From the NCBI RefSeq assembly GCF_001866665.1, contig NZ_MLYO01000015.1:1-64000 (forward strand): a stretch of 64,000 nucleotides of DNA. Reading direction: 5' to 3'. Both the position numbers and the translations under genes were made by a program. Positions within the stretch are counted from its first letter, which is position 1; each line of letters begins with the position of its first letter. This document shows positions 15,932 to 24,456 of this stretch, in pieces. This DNA comes from Streptomyces monashensis (GTDB lineage Bacteria; Actinomycetota; Actinomycetes; Streptomycetales; Streptomycetaceae). The notes beneath the pieces were generated by a model that had not been told where the DNA came from, searched no databases, and saw nothing but the letters and a program-made list of their open reading frames with translations.

Positions 15932-16693
15932 TCAGCTGTGGTCGTAGGTGACGGAGAAGTTCTCCCCGCCGCTCAGCGAGGAGGTGGTGGCCTTGGTGGT
16001 GCTGCCTGACGCCATGTTGATCTTGTCAGGCGAGTAGTTGCCGATCGCCTGGCCGTTGGCGGTGGCGTTGGTGAAGCTCGCAGTGCCGAAGTTCGACAGC
16101 GGGAGCACGCCGGTAGAGCTGGACGGCGCCTCGGCTATGACCTCGGCGGACGCGTTGGCCAGGCCGCTCTGCGTCTTGGTCGTGGTCTTCGTCCACCCCT
16201 TGGTGGTGTCCGTGAGGGTGAGCGTGTACTTGGTTCCGCTGCGGGTGATCGTGGAGGTGAAGTGGTCACCGGCGCTGACCGAGTTGCTGTAGTTGACAGG
16301 GTACGCCGGGTACATCTCGTACCAGGACGAGTAGACCGCCCTGCCGCTGGAGCAGTCCGCCTCGGTGCCCGTCTGTTCCACGGAGTTGCTGCCGTCGCCG
16401 TCGATGCCGATCCAGAACGACGAGTAGGTGGTCGATCTGGTGCAGCTGACCGCCGGCTGTACCCAGTTCGCGGAGACGCTGGTGAACGTTGTGCCGGTCG
16501 CGGCGTAGCCGGCCCAGTTGGAGCTGGTGCTGTTCCTGATGCCACCGACCAGTTGGTGGCTGCTGATGTGACCGCTGACCGGGGTCATGCGCAGCGCCGG
16601 CGCGGCGATGGCGGCCGCGGGGGAGGTCGCCAGCGTGGACAGGACGGCGGCGGCTACGGCTGTGGCTGCGGTAAGGCGGATCGTGGCAGACAT
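15932..16693 (-). CDS. secreted G1-family glutamic endopeptidase
   Basis: This 253-residue protein begins with a Sec signal peptide (MSATIRL followed by an Ala/Val-rich core) cut near AIAAPA at about 31. The mature domain is a beta-sandwich peptidase of family G1, the eqolisins. The catalytic pair is visible: Gln79 in SANWVQPAV and Glu188 in VIAEAPSS. Other conserved parts are the SSNWAGYA start of the fold and FWIGIDGDG. Such enzymes act extracellularly, usually at acid pH. ATG 16693 with a GAGAAGGAG site is preferred to the longer frame to 16741, which would put a non-signal leader in front. The gene stands alone. Confidence 0.88.
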   Translation of the reverse strand: MSATIRLTAATAVAAAVLSTLATSPAAAIAAPALRMTPVSGHISSHQLVGGIRNSTSSNWAGYAATGTTFTSVSANWVQPAVSCTRSTTYSSFWIGIDGDGSNSVEQTGTEADCSSGRAVYSSWYEMYPAYPVNYSNSVSAGDHFTSTITRSGTKYTLTLTDTTKGWTKTTTKTQSGLANASAEVIAEAPSSSTGVLPLSNFGTASFTNATANGQAIGNYSPDKINMASGSTTKATTSSLSGGENFSVTYDHS

Positions 16694-17381
16694 GCTGCTC
16701 CTTCTCGCGGGATTCGCGGTGCAGACGTAACTGGCGGCCACCAGTGGGGGGAAACGTGCGCCCCGTGGTTGTCAGTGTGCAGTCAATATGCGCCGTTGCC
16801 ACCCGGCTTCCGGGATTTCACAGCAAAGGACATGCCAAGTACCGCCTACAAAAGGCGTGTTCACGGCGATTCCGGCCAGGCCGACGAGGTCGGGAACCGG
16901 TTCACACCCCGCCGTACAGCCCCTCAACCTATCGGCTGAAGTCCGCGAGGATCCGTGCATGCCGGAGCTTGTAACTCACAGTGATCGGGGATGAGTTGGG
17001 CGTGACGGGGCGTTTGCCCTTCAACTGGCGTCAGTGGACGATGCCCTCGGGGTCGAGGTTGGGGAGGGCCGCGACGACCCACTCCGCGTTCGTCGCCCTC
17101 TTGGCCTGGCATACCTGAGAAGTCATCACCTGGAACGGCTCGCCGCCGTATGTTTCGGGGTGTCGGTCGCTTGCCCGTGTCCTCGCACACCGGCGGCGTC
17201 GAGGAGCGCTCGTGCCGGCGGGCAGGTGAAGTCAGTGGAGGGCTTGTGGCCTGCTCTGTTACGGTCCTGTGGCCGGCCGCGGGACTCCGGTGCGACTTCC
17301 GGAACCTGCCTCTAAAGCAATGATTCGCAGCTCGTGCCCCCATTCCCCGGCCGGCATCCACACCTATGGGGAAGAAATCGG
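16694..17381. other. Gene-free region upstream of the TROVE-like gene
   Basis: About 690 bases lie between two divergent genes. No frame is convincing. The region contains the promoters of both genes. Bacterial Ro60 genes often have a Y-RNA gene nearby, but I could not fold a Y-RNA-like or tRNA-like structure here by eye. A minus-strand open stretch near 16930-17000 is not recognisable. Confidence 0.35.
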
Positions 17382-18821
17382 ATGGAATCGTACGGGGACC
17401 TCATCGCAGCCGACGATGTGCTGCTCTTCGTCAACGCGGCGATCACTTCCACCGGTCAGCGCGAATTTCACAGCGACGCGGGCGAGCAGCGGCTGTCCTT
17501 GGACTTCCTCCACGCATACATGCTGGGGAACTACCGTGACCTGTACGCCGGGGTCCTCGCGCTCGACATCAACGACTACAACGCAGCCCTCGTCATCCGA
17601 CGGCTGTTGGAGACCGCCGGGGAGGCCACTGCCGACCAGCGTCGCAGCGAGGGCCGATTGATCGCGGGCCGTCTGGCGACACTGCCGCCGCAACGGGTGT
17701 ACGGCCTGTTCGACGCCCTCCGCCGGGCCGGGGTGAACAACCGCCGCACCCGCGCGATCATGCGTGACTGGCTGTCCGCCCGCCCGGACCTGGCGTTCGA
17801 CGCGGTGAAGTACCGCAGCGGTCTCAAGCGAGCCCTGCGTCACGCGCACCTGGCACCTGCCACCGAAGAGCTGGGGGCGTTCGTGTTCGCGCCGCTGACC
17901 CGCAAGCACTACACGACACCTCTCTTGGAGACGTGGCGCCGCGCACACTACGAGCAAACCGCCCTGTACGAGCTGCCCTATACGGTTGCCGAGGGCTTCG
18001 CCGCCAAGCACGGCATCCCCCGGGATGCGTTCCTGGAGCGCATAGCCCCACGGATGACCCGCCTGGAGACCTTGCGGCTGCAGGAGTCCGCGCACAAGAT
18101 CGGGAACACAGGCGTACAGGCGGACCTGGCCAGGATGCCGCTGACCCGGCTGGCGACCTATGTGCTGTCGCTGCCGGTCGACGACCGCCTGCGCCGACGC
18201 GCCGAGCTGACCCACGCCCTGGAATCGGCCGCCGGCCGGGTGGCCGGCTCCCACCGGGGGACCTGGGGCAAGGTCACCGCCGTCCTGGACGACAGCTTCT
18301 CCACCTTCGGTTCGGTCCACAAGCGGCGTCGACCGCTGGCCGTGGCCCTGGCCTGCCACTATCTGCTCGCGGCCCTGGCCGGCGACTACACCGGGCTGTG
18401 GACGTCCGGGCGGACCGACGCGCTGCTGGCCTGTCCGTACGGGCCGACACCGGTGGGCCGGCGGATCCTCGACGCGTTGGACACCTCACCGTCCAGGCTG
18501 GTGATCGTCTCCGATGGATGGGACAACGCACCTCCCGGCCTCGCCGCCGAGGTGCTGCGCATCTGGCGAACCCGGCTCGACCCGGACCGTCGCACCAGCA
18601 TCGTGCATCTCAACCCCGTCTACGACGCCGTCGATTTCGACGTGCGTCGCCTGTCCGCGATGGTGCCCACCGCGGGTATCCGTGACGCCGAGGACCTTCC
18701 CGCACTGGTGGAACTCGCCCAGTTCGCGGAAGGCCGGACCGGCCTGGCCGAATTGATCACCTATATGGACACCCGTGCCGCCCGAATGCCGAGCGGACCC
18801 CGGCAGGAGGAGGCGCGATGA
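17382..18821 (+). CDS. TROVE/Ro60-like RNA-binding protein with vWA domain
   Basis: This 479-residue protein consists of about 280 residues of helical repeats followed by a von Willebrand A-like domain. The repeat region has TROVE-like elements such as LSLDFLHAYMLG, RRAGVNNRRTRAIM and FDAVKYRSGLKRALRHAHL. The vWA domain shows a MIDAS motif DxSxS at Asp303-Ser305-Ser307 (LDDSFSTFGS) and the downstream Asp378 in LVIVSDGWDN. Ro60/Rsr proteins are rings that bind misfolded RNAs and Y RNAs and work with exonucleases in RNA quality control; I infer a related role. ATG 17382 gives a sensible start; the frame to 17334 adds unrelated residues. It is coupled to the next gene by an ATGA overlap, so the two products likely act together. 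Confidence 0.7.
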   Translation: MESYGDLIAADDVLLFVNAAITSTGQREFHSDAGEQRLSLDFLHAYMLGNYRDLYAGVLALDINDYNAALVIRRLLETAGEATADQRRSEGRLIAGRLATLPPQRVYGLFDALRRAGVNNRRTRAIMRDWLSARPDLAFDAVKYRSGLKRALRHAHLAPATEELGAFVFAPLTRKHYTTPLLETWRRAHYEQTALYELPYTVAEGFAAKHGIPRDAFLERIAPRMTRLETLRLQESAHKIGNTGVQADLARMPLTRLATYVLSLPVDDRLRRRAELTHALESAAGRVAGSHRGTWGKVTAVLDDSFSTFGSVHKRRRPLAVALACHYLLAALAGDYTGLWTSGRTDALLACPYGPTPVGRRILDALDTSPSRLVIVSDGWDNAPPGLAAEVLRIWRTRLDPDRRTSIVHLNPVYDAVDFDVRRLSAMVPTAGIRDAEDLPALVELAQFAEGRTGLAELITYMDTRAARMPSGPRQEEAR

Positions 18822-19969
18822 CCATACTGGACCTGACCGGCCTGGCCACCCGCCCCGCACAGGTTTGGGGTGCCGTCCGTCTGGTGCCGCTCGTGCGTGA
18901 CGAACCTGTCGACGATCTCCGTCTGCGCCCGCAGCTCTACGGCGATGCGGCCGGCCTCGTCCAGGTCGGCCCGCGCCGGGCCTATGTCTCCTACGTCCCG
19001 CACGGATTCGTCGCCACGTGGACCGACGACGGCACCCCGGCAGCCGCCTACGGCACCCAGCTTTCCGCCGACGGCGACTCGGCCCCTGCCGCCACCATGG
19101 GCCTGCGCTTCCACCGTGGAATGGCGCGCCGCGAGGCGAAGGACCGGCTGCGGTTCCTCCCCATGCACCTGGCGCTGGAAGGCTACCTGGCGCTGCACTT
19201 CGGCGGCCCCTCGCTCGCCTGGGAGGAGTGGTCGCAGCGTGCGATCCGCCAAGGACTCTCCCCGCGCGTCGAGGAGGCCTATGCGGGCGCCGAAGTACGC
19301 GGACTCGCCGACGCGCTCCGCATCTTCGAGATCCACCCCGGCCAGTGCGGCGTGATGGTCTACGTCGCCGACGCACTCGCCGCCGCGTTCGCCGTCCCGC
19401 ATCCCGACGACTACCGCGCACTCCACCCCACACTCCTGCAGGACCTGTACGGCGAACTGATCCACCACTACGCCACGCTGATGCCGCCGGTGAAGGACTT
19501 CCGGGCCCGCATCCCTGACGCACGCATCCGTTCACTGGCCCACCTGCGCACGGCAGTTGCCGAACAGGAGCACACCTGGACGCATTTCCATGACACGACG
19601 ATGCCGACCGGGCTGCTGGAGCACGCGTACACCTGGCAGACGGTCTACCGGATGGGACGCTTCACGCTCTCCCGCTTCGTGCCGACGTTCCGTCCCAAGC
19701 AGGAGAACCACATCGGTGAGGCCATCACCGACGACAGGGGCAGGATCACCTACCTCAAGACCTTTCGCCTGTCGGAGAACCAGGTCCGCCGCGGTCACCT
19801 TCTCAGCAGGCTTGCCGCCAACGACTGGCACCTGCCGGGCACGGCAGCCGACCTTGGCATCACTGAGGCCCAACTGGGGCTGCGCCTGGAGTCTGCCGGC
19901 TTCGGTCACCTGCTCCGCCAGGACGTCCTCGACGGATATCGCAAGCAAGGACGAAACCGGACCGGATGA
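18818..19969 (+). CDS. ARPP-like partner protein of the TROVE gene
   Basis: This 383-residue protein starts inside the stop codon of the TROVE-like gene. The N-terminal 250 residues form a mixed alpha/beta domain with conserved-looking motifs (RAYVSYVPHGFVATW, FLPMHLALEGYLALHFGGP and EIHPGQCGVMVYVADALA). I believe this is one of the ARPP domains described alongside ADP-ribosylglycohydrolases and RNA-repair genes; the exact number (ARPP-2) is from memory. After a linker, residues 300-383 carry a small helical region with a degenerate helix-turn-helix (WHLPGTAADLGITEAQLGL). No catalytic residues can be assigned. Coupling suggests a complex or sequential action with the TROVE protein on damaged RNA or a nucleotide-linked signal. 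Confidence 0.6.
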   Translation: MTILDLTGLATRPAQVWGAVRLVPLVRDEPVDDLRLRPQLYGDAAGLVQVGPRRAYVSYVPHGFVATWTDDGTPAAAYGTQLSADGDSAPAATMGLRFHRGMARREAKDRLRFLPMHLALEGYLALHFGGPSLAWEEWSQRAIRQGLSPRVEEAYAGAEVRGLADALRIFEIHPGQCGVMVYVADALAAAFAVPHPDDYRALHPTLLQDLYGELIHHYATLMPPVKDFRARIPDARIRSLAHLRTAVAEQEHTWTHFHDTTMPTGLLEHAYTWQTVYRMGRFTLSRFVPTFRPKQENHIGEAITDDRGRITYLKTFRLSENQVRRGHLLSRLAANDWHLPGTAADLGITEAQLGLRLESAGFGHLLRQDVLDGYRKQGRNRTG

Positions 19970-20367
19970 GGCCGGGCTGTCAGCTGCTCCGCCGTGTAGC
20001 CGGCGCCGTGGCCCGCATTGGACACCCCGTAGATGCACGCATGTGGCAGGCGTACGAGGCGCCTCGGCGCCCGCTGCTGACGGCGTGCGCCAGGGAGTTG
20101 GACGACAGAACGCCGGAGACGAAGAGCGCGTCGGGCGGCCGGGCCTCTACGGCGGGCGGGACCTGCTTCGGCGGAGCGTTCACCGACCAGATCGGCCGAC
20201 GGGACGGTGCCCCTTCGCTCGCCGATGATCGCTGCCCGGGACGCGTACGACCTCGTTACTGGGGCCTGGCGGCCGCCCGGCACACCGTGACGCAGACGGC
20301 GAGGGCCGTGCTGCTGTCGTTCGGCTGATGGCCCCGGAACTTCGGGCGGGGGCGACATCTGGCGCCG
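19970..20367. other. No intact gene; possible fossils
   Basis: About 400 bases follow the ARPP-like gene. Minus-strand fragments such as DALFVSGVLSSNSLAHAV and IYGVSNAGHGAGYTAEQL look protein-like but lie in different frames, so a decayed gene is possible. Nothing can be assigned. Confidence 0.3.
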
Positions 20368-20546
20368 ATGCCGCCGAAGTCCAAGGTCGAGTTGTACGCG
20401 GTGATCCGCCGTGATGCCCGTGCGGGCCAGGCGAACCGGCCCTGCAGCGTGAGGACGGAGCCGGCTTCCGCACGGTGAAGACCGCCGTCTCGCCGTCGAT
20501 GTGGCCGCAGCCGCCAGCAGCCGAAGCCGAGCACGAAGGGCCTTGA
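20368..20546 (+). pseudogene. IS21-type transposase N-terminal remnant
   Basis: ATG 20368 opens MPPKSKVELYAVIRRDARAG, the characteristic N-terminus of IS21-group transposases. The frame then breaks. The continuation of the helix-turn-helix, GAGFRTVKTAVSPSMWPQP, appears in another frame and stops at 20546. The rest of the transposase and the IstB gene are absent, and no terminal inverted repeats are evident. This is a small fossil of an old insertion. Confidence 0.6.
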
Positions 20547-20588
20547 CAGGGTCTGACGGCCGGCCATCGTCACGGCGCCGATGACGAC

Positions 20589-20945
20589 TCAGTCACGCTG
20601 CCCGGTTCGACGCTCGTAGTCGGCGAAGCCGTCCTCGACCGTCGGCAGTACAAGGTCCACCCGGAAGTAGGGCACGCTCCACAGCGGACTGTCGCGAAGC
20701 TCCTCGAACAGATCGGACCACGAGGTCAGGTCGTTCGTCGTCGCCACGAGAACATCGGACGGAGTTGCAGCCCAGGCTTCAGCGTCGAACCACCGGACCT
20801 GGACAGTGTCATGCTTGTCCCACAGCGGTTGCACATGATCGGCGATAATCTGCTGACGCTGAGGGCGCCCCAGCGCGAGCCACGAGGGCAAAGCCGTGAG
20901 GTGCACGAATATGGTGAACCGCGGCTGCGGTTGGATGGCAGTCAT
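20589..20945 (-). CDS. darcynin-family protein
   Basis: This 118-residue protein belongs to the darcynin family, small ferredoxin-like-fold proteins of unknown function. Typical parts are FTIFVHLTALPSWLAL near the N-terminus, the helix that ends in ADHVQPLW, the VRWFDAEAWA strand, and the closing LFEELRDSPLWSVPYF with VLPTVEDGFADYE. Length is normal for the family. ATG 20945 is chosen; an upstream TTG at 20963 is less likely. It stands between two transposase fossils, so it may have travelled with mobile DNA. Confidence 0.85.
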   Translation of the reverse strand: MTAIQPQPRFTIFVHLTALPSWLALGRPQRQQIIADHVQPLWDKHDTVQVRWFDAEAWAATPSDVLVATTNDLTSWSDLFEELRDSPLWSVPYFRVDLVLPTVEDGFADYERRTGQRD

Positions 20946-21099
20946 AACCCCATTGTGGATCAACCAACGTCGGCGAACACCACCTCAGCGAATCGCCGCC
21001 ACGCCATGACGAGGGCATCTCCGGGTCGGTGGCAACAGCGTGGTGCGCGACATCGGCGAGAGCTGGCTGTTCCTGCGCGGGCCCCTTGCCGTCCCGGGC

Positions 21100-21462
21100 G
21101 GTGCACAGCAATTTCATGCCGTCGGTGTCGGTGTCGGTGTCGAGGCGGGCTTTGGGCGATGCAGTGCGAAAAAGGTTCTCCGTGCCGGCTCGCGAGGTGC
21201 GTAGGTGGGCGGCGGGCGTCGAGCAGCCGCCGCGGAGTCCGCGCTCGCGGATCTGCCGGAACAGCGTCCGGCTGCCGGTGACGCCCGCGGCGTACCGCTG
21301 CTGCAGGACGGCGATGAGGAGGTGGTCATGGCTGGGGTCGCGGTGGCGGCGGACCGCCAGGAGTTCCAGCAGACGGGTCCGGTCGGCATCAAGGCTGATC
21401 TTGTGGCACAGGTGGTCGCCAGGGGAGTGGACTCGACGTCCCCGGCCTCCGCAGTCATGCAA
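21100..21462 (-). pseudogene. transposase fragment, ISL3-like
   Basis: A minus-strand stretch contains HDHLLIAVLQQRYAAGVTGS and RTLFRQIRERGLRGGCS, which resembles the repeated QRYAAG...LFREIRERGYRGS region of ISL3-type transposases. The upstream and downstream domains are missing, and the frame passes into unrelated low-complexity residues (a TDTDTDTD run). No inverted repeats are seen. Treat this as a probable fossil. Confidence 0.4.
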
Positions 21463-21652
21463 GGGCAGTCAGAGCCTTGAACATTCCCGCGAACGTGGGG
21501 CGTTCTGGCTCGCGAAGCCGACGCAGGAGCATACCGAACGAGCCGGCGATGTCGTCCGCCATCGGACCCAGGCACCGGCCAGGACATCGCCGGCCGAGTG
21601 CGGCAAGTGGTCGACGGCGGGGCCCGACAGGCGGGCGGCCGGTCTCGGCCGG

Positions 21653-22135
21653 TCAGTAGTACTCGCGCATGAGTTCAGTGGCCCATTCCGGCTGGACCAC
21701 CTGGCCCTGGGGACCGAACTCGGCCATGTAGGGCTTGATGTCGAGGACGGGGGTGCCGTCCACCGCGTCCAGGCCCCGGACGTGCAGATCGAGCCCGTCG
21801 ACCTTGATCAGGCGACAGCGGGACACGCCGAGCCGGTTGGGGCGGTTTTTGCCGCGCTGGGCGAAGATGCCGACTTGGGGCCAGTCGGGGTTGCCGCGGG
21901 GGTGGCGGGCCCCGGTCTCGATCTTCTCCACCGGGACCCGGTCGAAGTGGTAGACGACCTCCAGATGGGAGAAGGCGTCCAGACCGGCCACCGCATCCGG
22001 GGTGAATCGCCTGGCGTCCAGGCGGATGACCGCGGCCTCGCTGCCCCAGTCGTCGTCCCGGACCTCTTCACGGCCGCCGGCTACCCGGCCCACCGGAAGA
22101 CAGGTCACCTGGGCGGGAGTTCCGTTCTCGAGCAT
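21653..22135 (-). CDS. TrmO-family tRNA methyltransferase-like protein
   Basis: This 160-residue protein matches the TrmO (YaeB/VirR) fold, a SAM-dependent beta-barrel that N6-methylates t6A37 in tRNA. Diagnostic parts are VIRLDARRFTPDAVAGLDAF, the FSHLEVVYHFDRV strand, the ARHPRGNPDWPQVGIFAQRG segment, the RPNRLGVSRCRLI core and VLDIKPYM. Many Streptomyces paralogues have other substrates, so the tRNA role is a family-level inference. ATG 22135 gives the expected N-terminus. It stands alone among pseudogenes. Confidence 0.82.
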   Translation of the reverse strand: MLENGTPAQVTCLPVGRVAGGREEVRDDDWGSEAAVIRLDARRFTPDAVAGLDAFSHLEVVYHFDRVPVEKIETGARHPRGNPDWPQVGIFAQRGKNRPNRLGVSRCRLIKVDGLDLHVRGLDAVDGTPVLDIKPYMAEFGPQGQVVQPEWATELMREYY

Positions 22136-22497
22136 GCGTCGCGGCTTTCGTCAAAGTGTACGGTAACGAGGGCAGGTCGGCCCAAGGCGCTCACCGTACC
22201 GGGTGGCGGGGTGCGAGGATCTCGCCCATGATGCCACCCTGCCGTGCCCGGGGGAGCAACCAACCCATATGGCGCTGAGATCAGTGATCAAGGCCCCTGT
22301 GTGAGCAGATGATTGATCGGCACTCGCCGTGTCGGCCGGCCCTGATGAAGCGTGATCGTCGTTTCAGCGGGCCAGTTGAGCTGGATGACTCCGGCACCGG
22401 TGCCGCCATCTCTTCCCTGAAGGGAGGAGAGCCGCTGCTGCTTCTCTGTGTTGGCGGCGCCCGGTCCGGTCGACCTCGGCGGCCGGCGCGGGCGACG
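22136..22497. other. Gene-free region between TrmO-like and HATPase genes
   Basis: About 360 bases contain no supportable frame. The sequence around 22240-22320 is less GC-rich and may hold the promoter of the TrmO-like gene. Nothing else is recognised. Confidence 0.35.
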
Positions 22498-22947
22498 TCA
22501 CGCGTGAGCCCCCAGCTCTGCCCAGACGACATTGCCTTGGGCGCGTGTCGAGTGGGCGGAGCCCCAGCGGTCCGCGATCTGCCGGACGAGGAACAGGCCT
22601 CGCCCGCTCTCCTCGTAGGGGCCGGTCTGGCGCTGCGACGGCGGGAGCGGGGTGTGGCCGTCGTCGTGCAGCTCGATACGCAGGTGCTCGTCGTCGCTCA
22701 GGGTGAGACCGCACAGGACGTGACCGCTGTGCGTGTGGATCACGACGTTCGTGATCAGCTCGGAGACGAGCAGCACGGCGTCGCAGCAGAGGTCGCCCGG
22801 AACGTGCCAGGCGCAGAGCCGGTCGCGCACGATGTCGCGGGCGGCTTTCACGCTGGTGCGCAGGGCGGGGAGGCCGAACCAGTACTCACGGTGCCGCGTG
22901 GTGGCGGCCACGGCCGGGGCTGAGGTCGTGCGGAGGATCACGGACAC
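22498..22947 (-). CDS. HATPase anti-sigma-factor-like ATP-binding protein
   Basis: This 149-residue protein is a single HATPase_c domain of the small type abundant in Streptomyces, related to SpoIIAB/RsbW. The N-box is visible in AVLLVSELITNVVIHTH, the G1 box in LRIELHDDGH and the G2 region in EESGRGLFLVRQIADRWG. Such proteins phosphorylate or bind partner switches. It points away from the Scr1-type regulator block on the opposite strand, with 312 bases between the starts. GTG 22947 is the start. Confidence 0.85.
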   Translation of the reverse strand: MSVILRTTSAPAVAATTRHREYWFGLPALRTSVKAARDIVRDRLCAWHVPGDLCCDAVLLVSELITNVVIHTHSGHVLCGLTLSDDEHLRIELHDDGHTPLPPSQRQTGPYEESGRGLFLVRQIADRWGSAHSTRAQGNVVWAELGAHA

Positions 22948-23259
22948 GGATGTCGCCTTCCAGGGGGACGGGCGCGGTGAGGGAGCGGTGGGTCACCGGA
23001 AACCCTCGTGGGGGGAGGCGCGTTCGGGCGGGCAGCCCGTGCTGGGGAACCGTCGGGGTGGCATCAACCTCATTTGGAGCAGGGCGAGTTGGCGCCACGT
23101 CAGCATTGCGACGTGGCCGCTCACAGGGCCAACTATGCTCGTGCTCGCGGTCGCGCTGCAACCGTCTCCCTGATAATTTCAGCAGGAGCGTATCGACCCG
23201 GCGTGTTCAGCAAGCCCCTTTCGCGACCATGTGGATGACGGCTCTTCAGGAGGTTGGGC

Positions 23260-24126
23260 GTGAGTGAAGCCCGTTCCGGCGGCAGTGCACCCACGGTTCT
23301 GCGCATGATCCTCGGCCGCCGGTTGCAGGACATGCGGCAGAACGTGGGTACCTCGTTGGAGGACGCGGCCAGGGCCCTGCGTGTGAAGCCCTTGACGATC
23401 CGGCGCCTGGAGAAGGCCGAGGTTGCGCTGAAGCCTCTCTATGTCGAGAAGCTTCTGGAGACCTACGGCGCGGACCGTCAGGAGATCGACGAGTTCGTCG
23501 CCCTGGCCGAACGGGCCAACGAGCCCGGCTGGTGGCACGCCTACCGCGACGTCGTCCCCAGCTGGTTCACCGCGTACGTCAGCCTGGAAACCAGTGCGAA
23601 GACCTTGCGCACGTACGAACCCCACTACGTCACCGGCCTGTTGCAGACCCGCGACTACGCGCGCGGAGTCCTGCGCGGCGGATTCCCGAACGGCAGTGAG
23701 GAGGAGCTGGAACGGCGCGTGGAGCTGCGACTGCGCCGCCAGAGCCTGTTGGAGGGAGCGGAAGCCCCCACTTTGTGGGTGGTCATGGAGGAAACCGTCC
23801 TGCATCGGGCGGTGGGCGGATCCCAGGTGATGCGCGAGCAGATCGACCGCCTCCTGGAAGTGTCCGAGCTAGACCACGTCAGCCTCGACATCGTGCCCTT
23901 CTCCGCAGGCGCCCACGTCGGGGCGTGCGCCCCTTTCACCTATTTCCGGTTCGAGGAGCCGGAGCTGCCTGACGTCGTCTACAGCGAACTCCTCTCCGCC
24001 TCCGTCTACTTGGACGAGCGCGTGGATGTCGCTGCTCATCTCGAGGTGCATTCCCGCATGTCGCTGCTGACGTCGTCCGAGGACAGCACGGCGCTGTTGA
24101 ACCGCATGCGCAAGGAGTACTCATGA
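23260..24126 (+). CDS. Scr1-family helix-turn-helix regulator (XRE HTH plus DUF5753)
   Basis: This 288-residue protein has an XRE-type helix-turn-helix at residues 12-70 (LGRRLQDMRQNVGTSLEDAA and LRVKPLTIRRLEKAE) and then a DUF5753 domain (ETSAKTLRTYEPHYVTGLLQ, ARGVLRGGF and the DIVPFSAGAHVG core). This is the Scr1/BldB-associated toxin-antitoxin-like regulator layout of Streptomyces. GTG 23260 is preceded by AGGAGG six bases upstream; a TTG at 23254 overlaps that site and is rejected. Its stop is fused to the next start in an ATGA junction with a DUF397 gene, the usual partner. Confidence 0.9.
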   Translation: MSEARSGGSAPTVLRMILGRRLQDMRQNVGTSLEDAARALRVKPLTIRRLEKAEVALKPLYVEKLLETYGADRQEIDEFVALAERANEPGWWHAYRDVVPSWFTAYVSLETSAKTLRTYEPHYVTGLLQTRDYARGVLRGGFPNGSEEELERRVELRLRRQSLLEGAEAPTLWVVMEETVLHRAVGGSQVMREQIDRLLEVSELDHVSLDIVPFSAGAHVGACAPFTYFRFEEPELPDVVYSELLSASVYLDERVDVAAHLEVHSRMSLLTSSEDSTALLNRMRKEYS

Positions 24127-24374
24127 CCACCACAGACGAGAGCGTCTACAACGGGATGTCGGCCTCCGAGCTCGGCGAGCAGGGCTGGGAGCGCCCGTGG
24201 AGCGGGCCGAACGGCGGTCAGTGTGTGGAGACGAAGCAGCTCGCCGACGGCCGCGTGGCCGTACGGCAGTCGTCCGACCCGGCCGGACCCGCGCTGATCT
24301 ACACGCCCGAAGAGATCACCGCTTTCGTCCGTGGGGTCAAACAGGGACTGGCGGACCACCTGACGGCCGAATGA
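24123..24374 (+). CDS. DUF397 protein, partner of the Scr1-type regulator
   Basis: This 83-residue protein contains the DUF397 signature: a W.RPWSGPNGGQCVE segment, VAVRQSSDPAGPALIYTPEE, and a final helix FVRGVKQGLADHL. It begins inside the stop codon of the regulator gene, so both are made together. DUF397 proteins pair with XRE/DUF5753 regulators in modules often called Scr1/Scr2-like. The SAM-dependent methyltransferase gene starts 82 bases downstream. Confidence 0.9.
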   Translation: MTTTDESVYNGMSASELGEQGWERPWSGPNGGQCVETKQLADGRVAVRQSSDPAGPALIYTPEEITAFVRGVKQGLADHLTAE

Positions 24375-24456
24375 ACCGCCGGCGGGCGGGAGGGGCCACA
24401 CCGGTCCCGTTCCCGGCCTGCAGGCAGACGGATACGACACCTTTCAAGGGGAGAGA

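Noticed and set aside
17364..18359. A 331-codon minus-strand frame opposite the TROVE-like gene
   Set aside because: Gln/Gly/Val-rich shadow. The plus frame has a MIDAS motif and translational coupling to the next gene.
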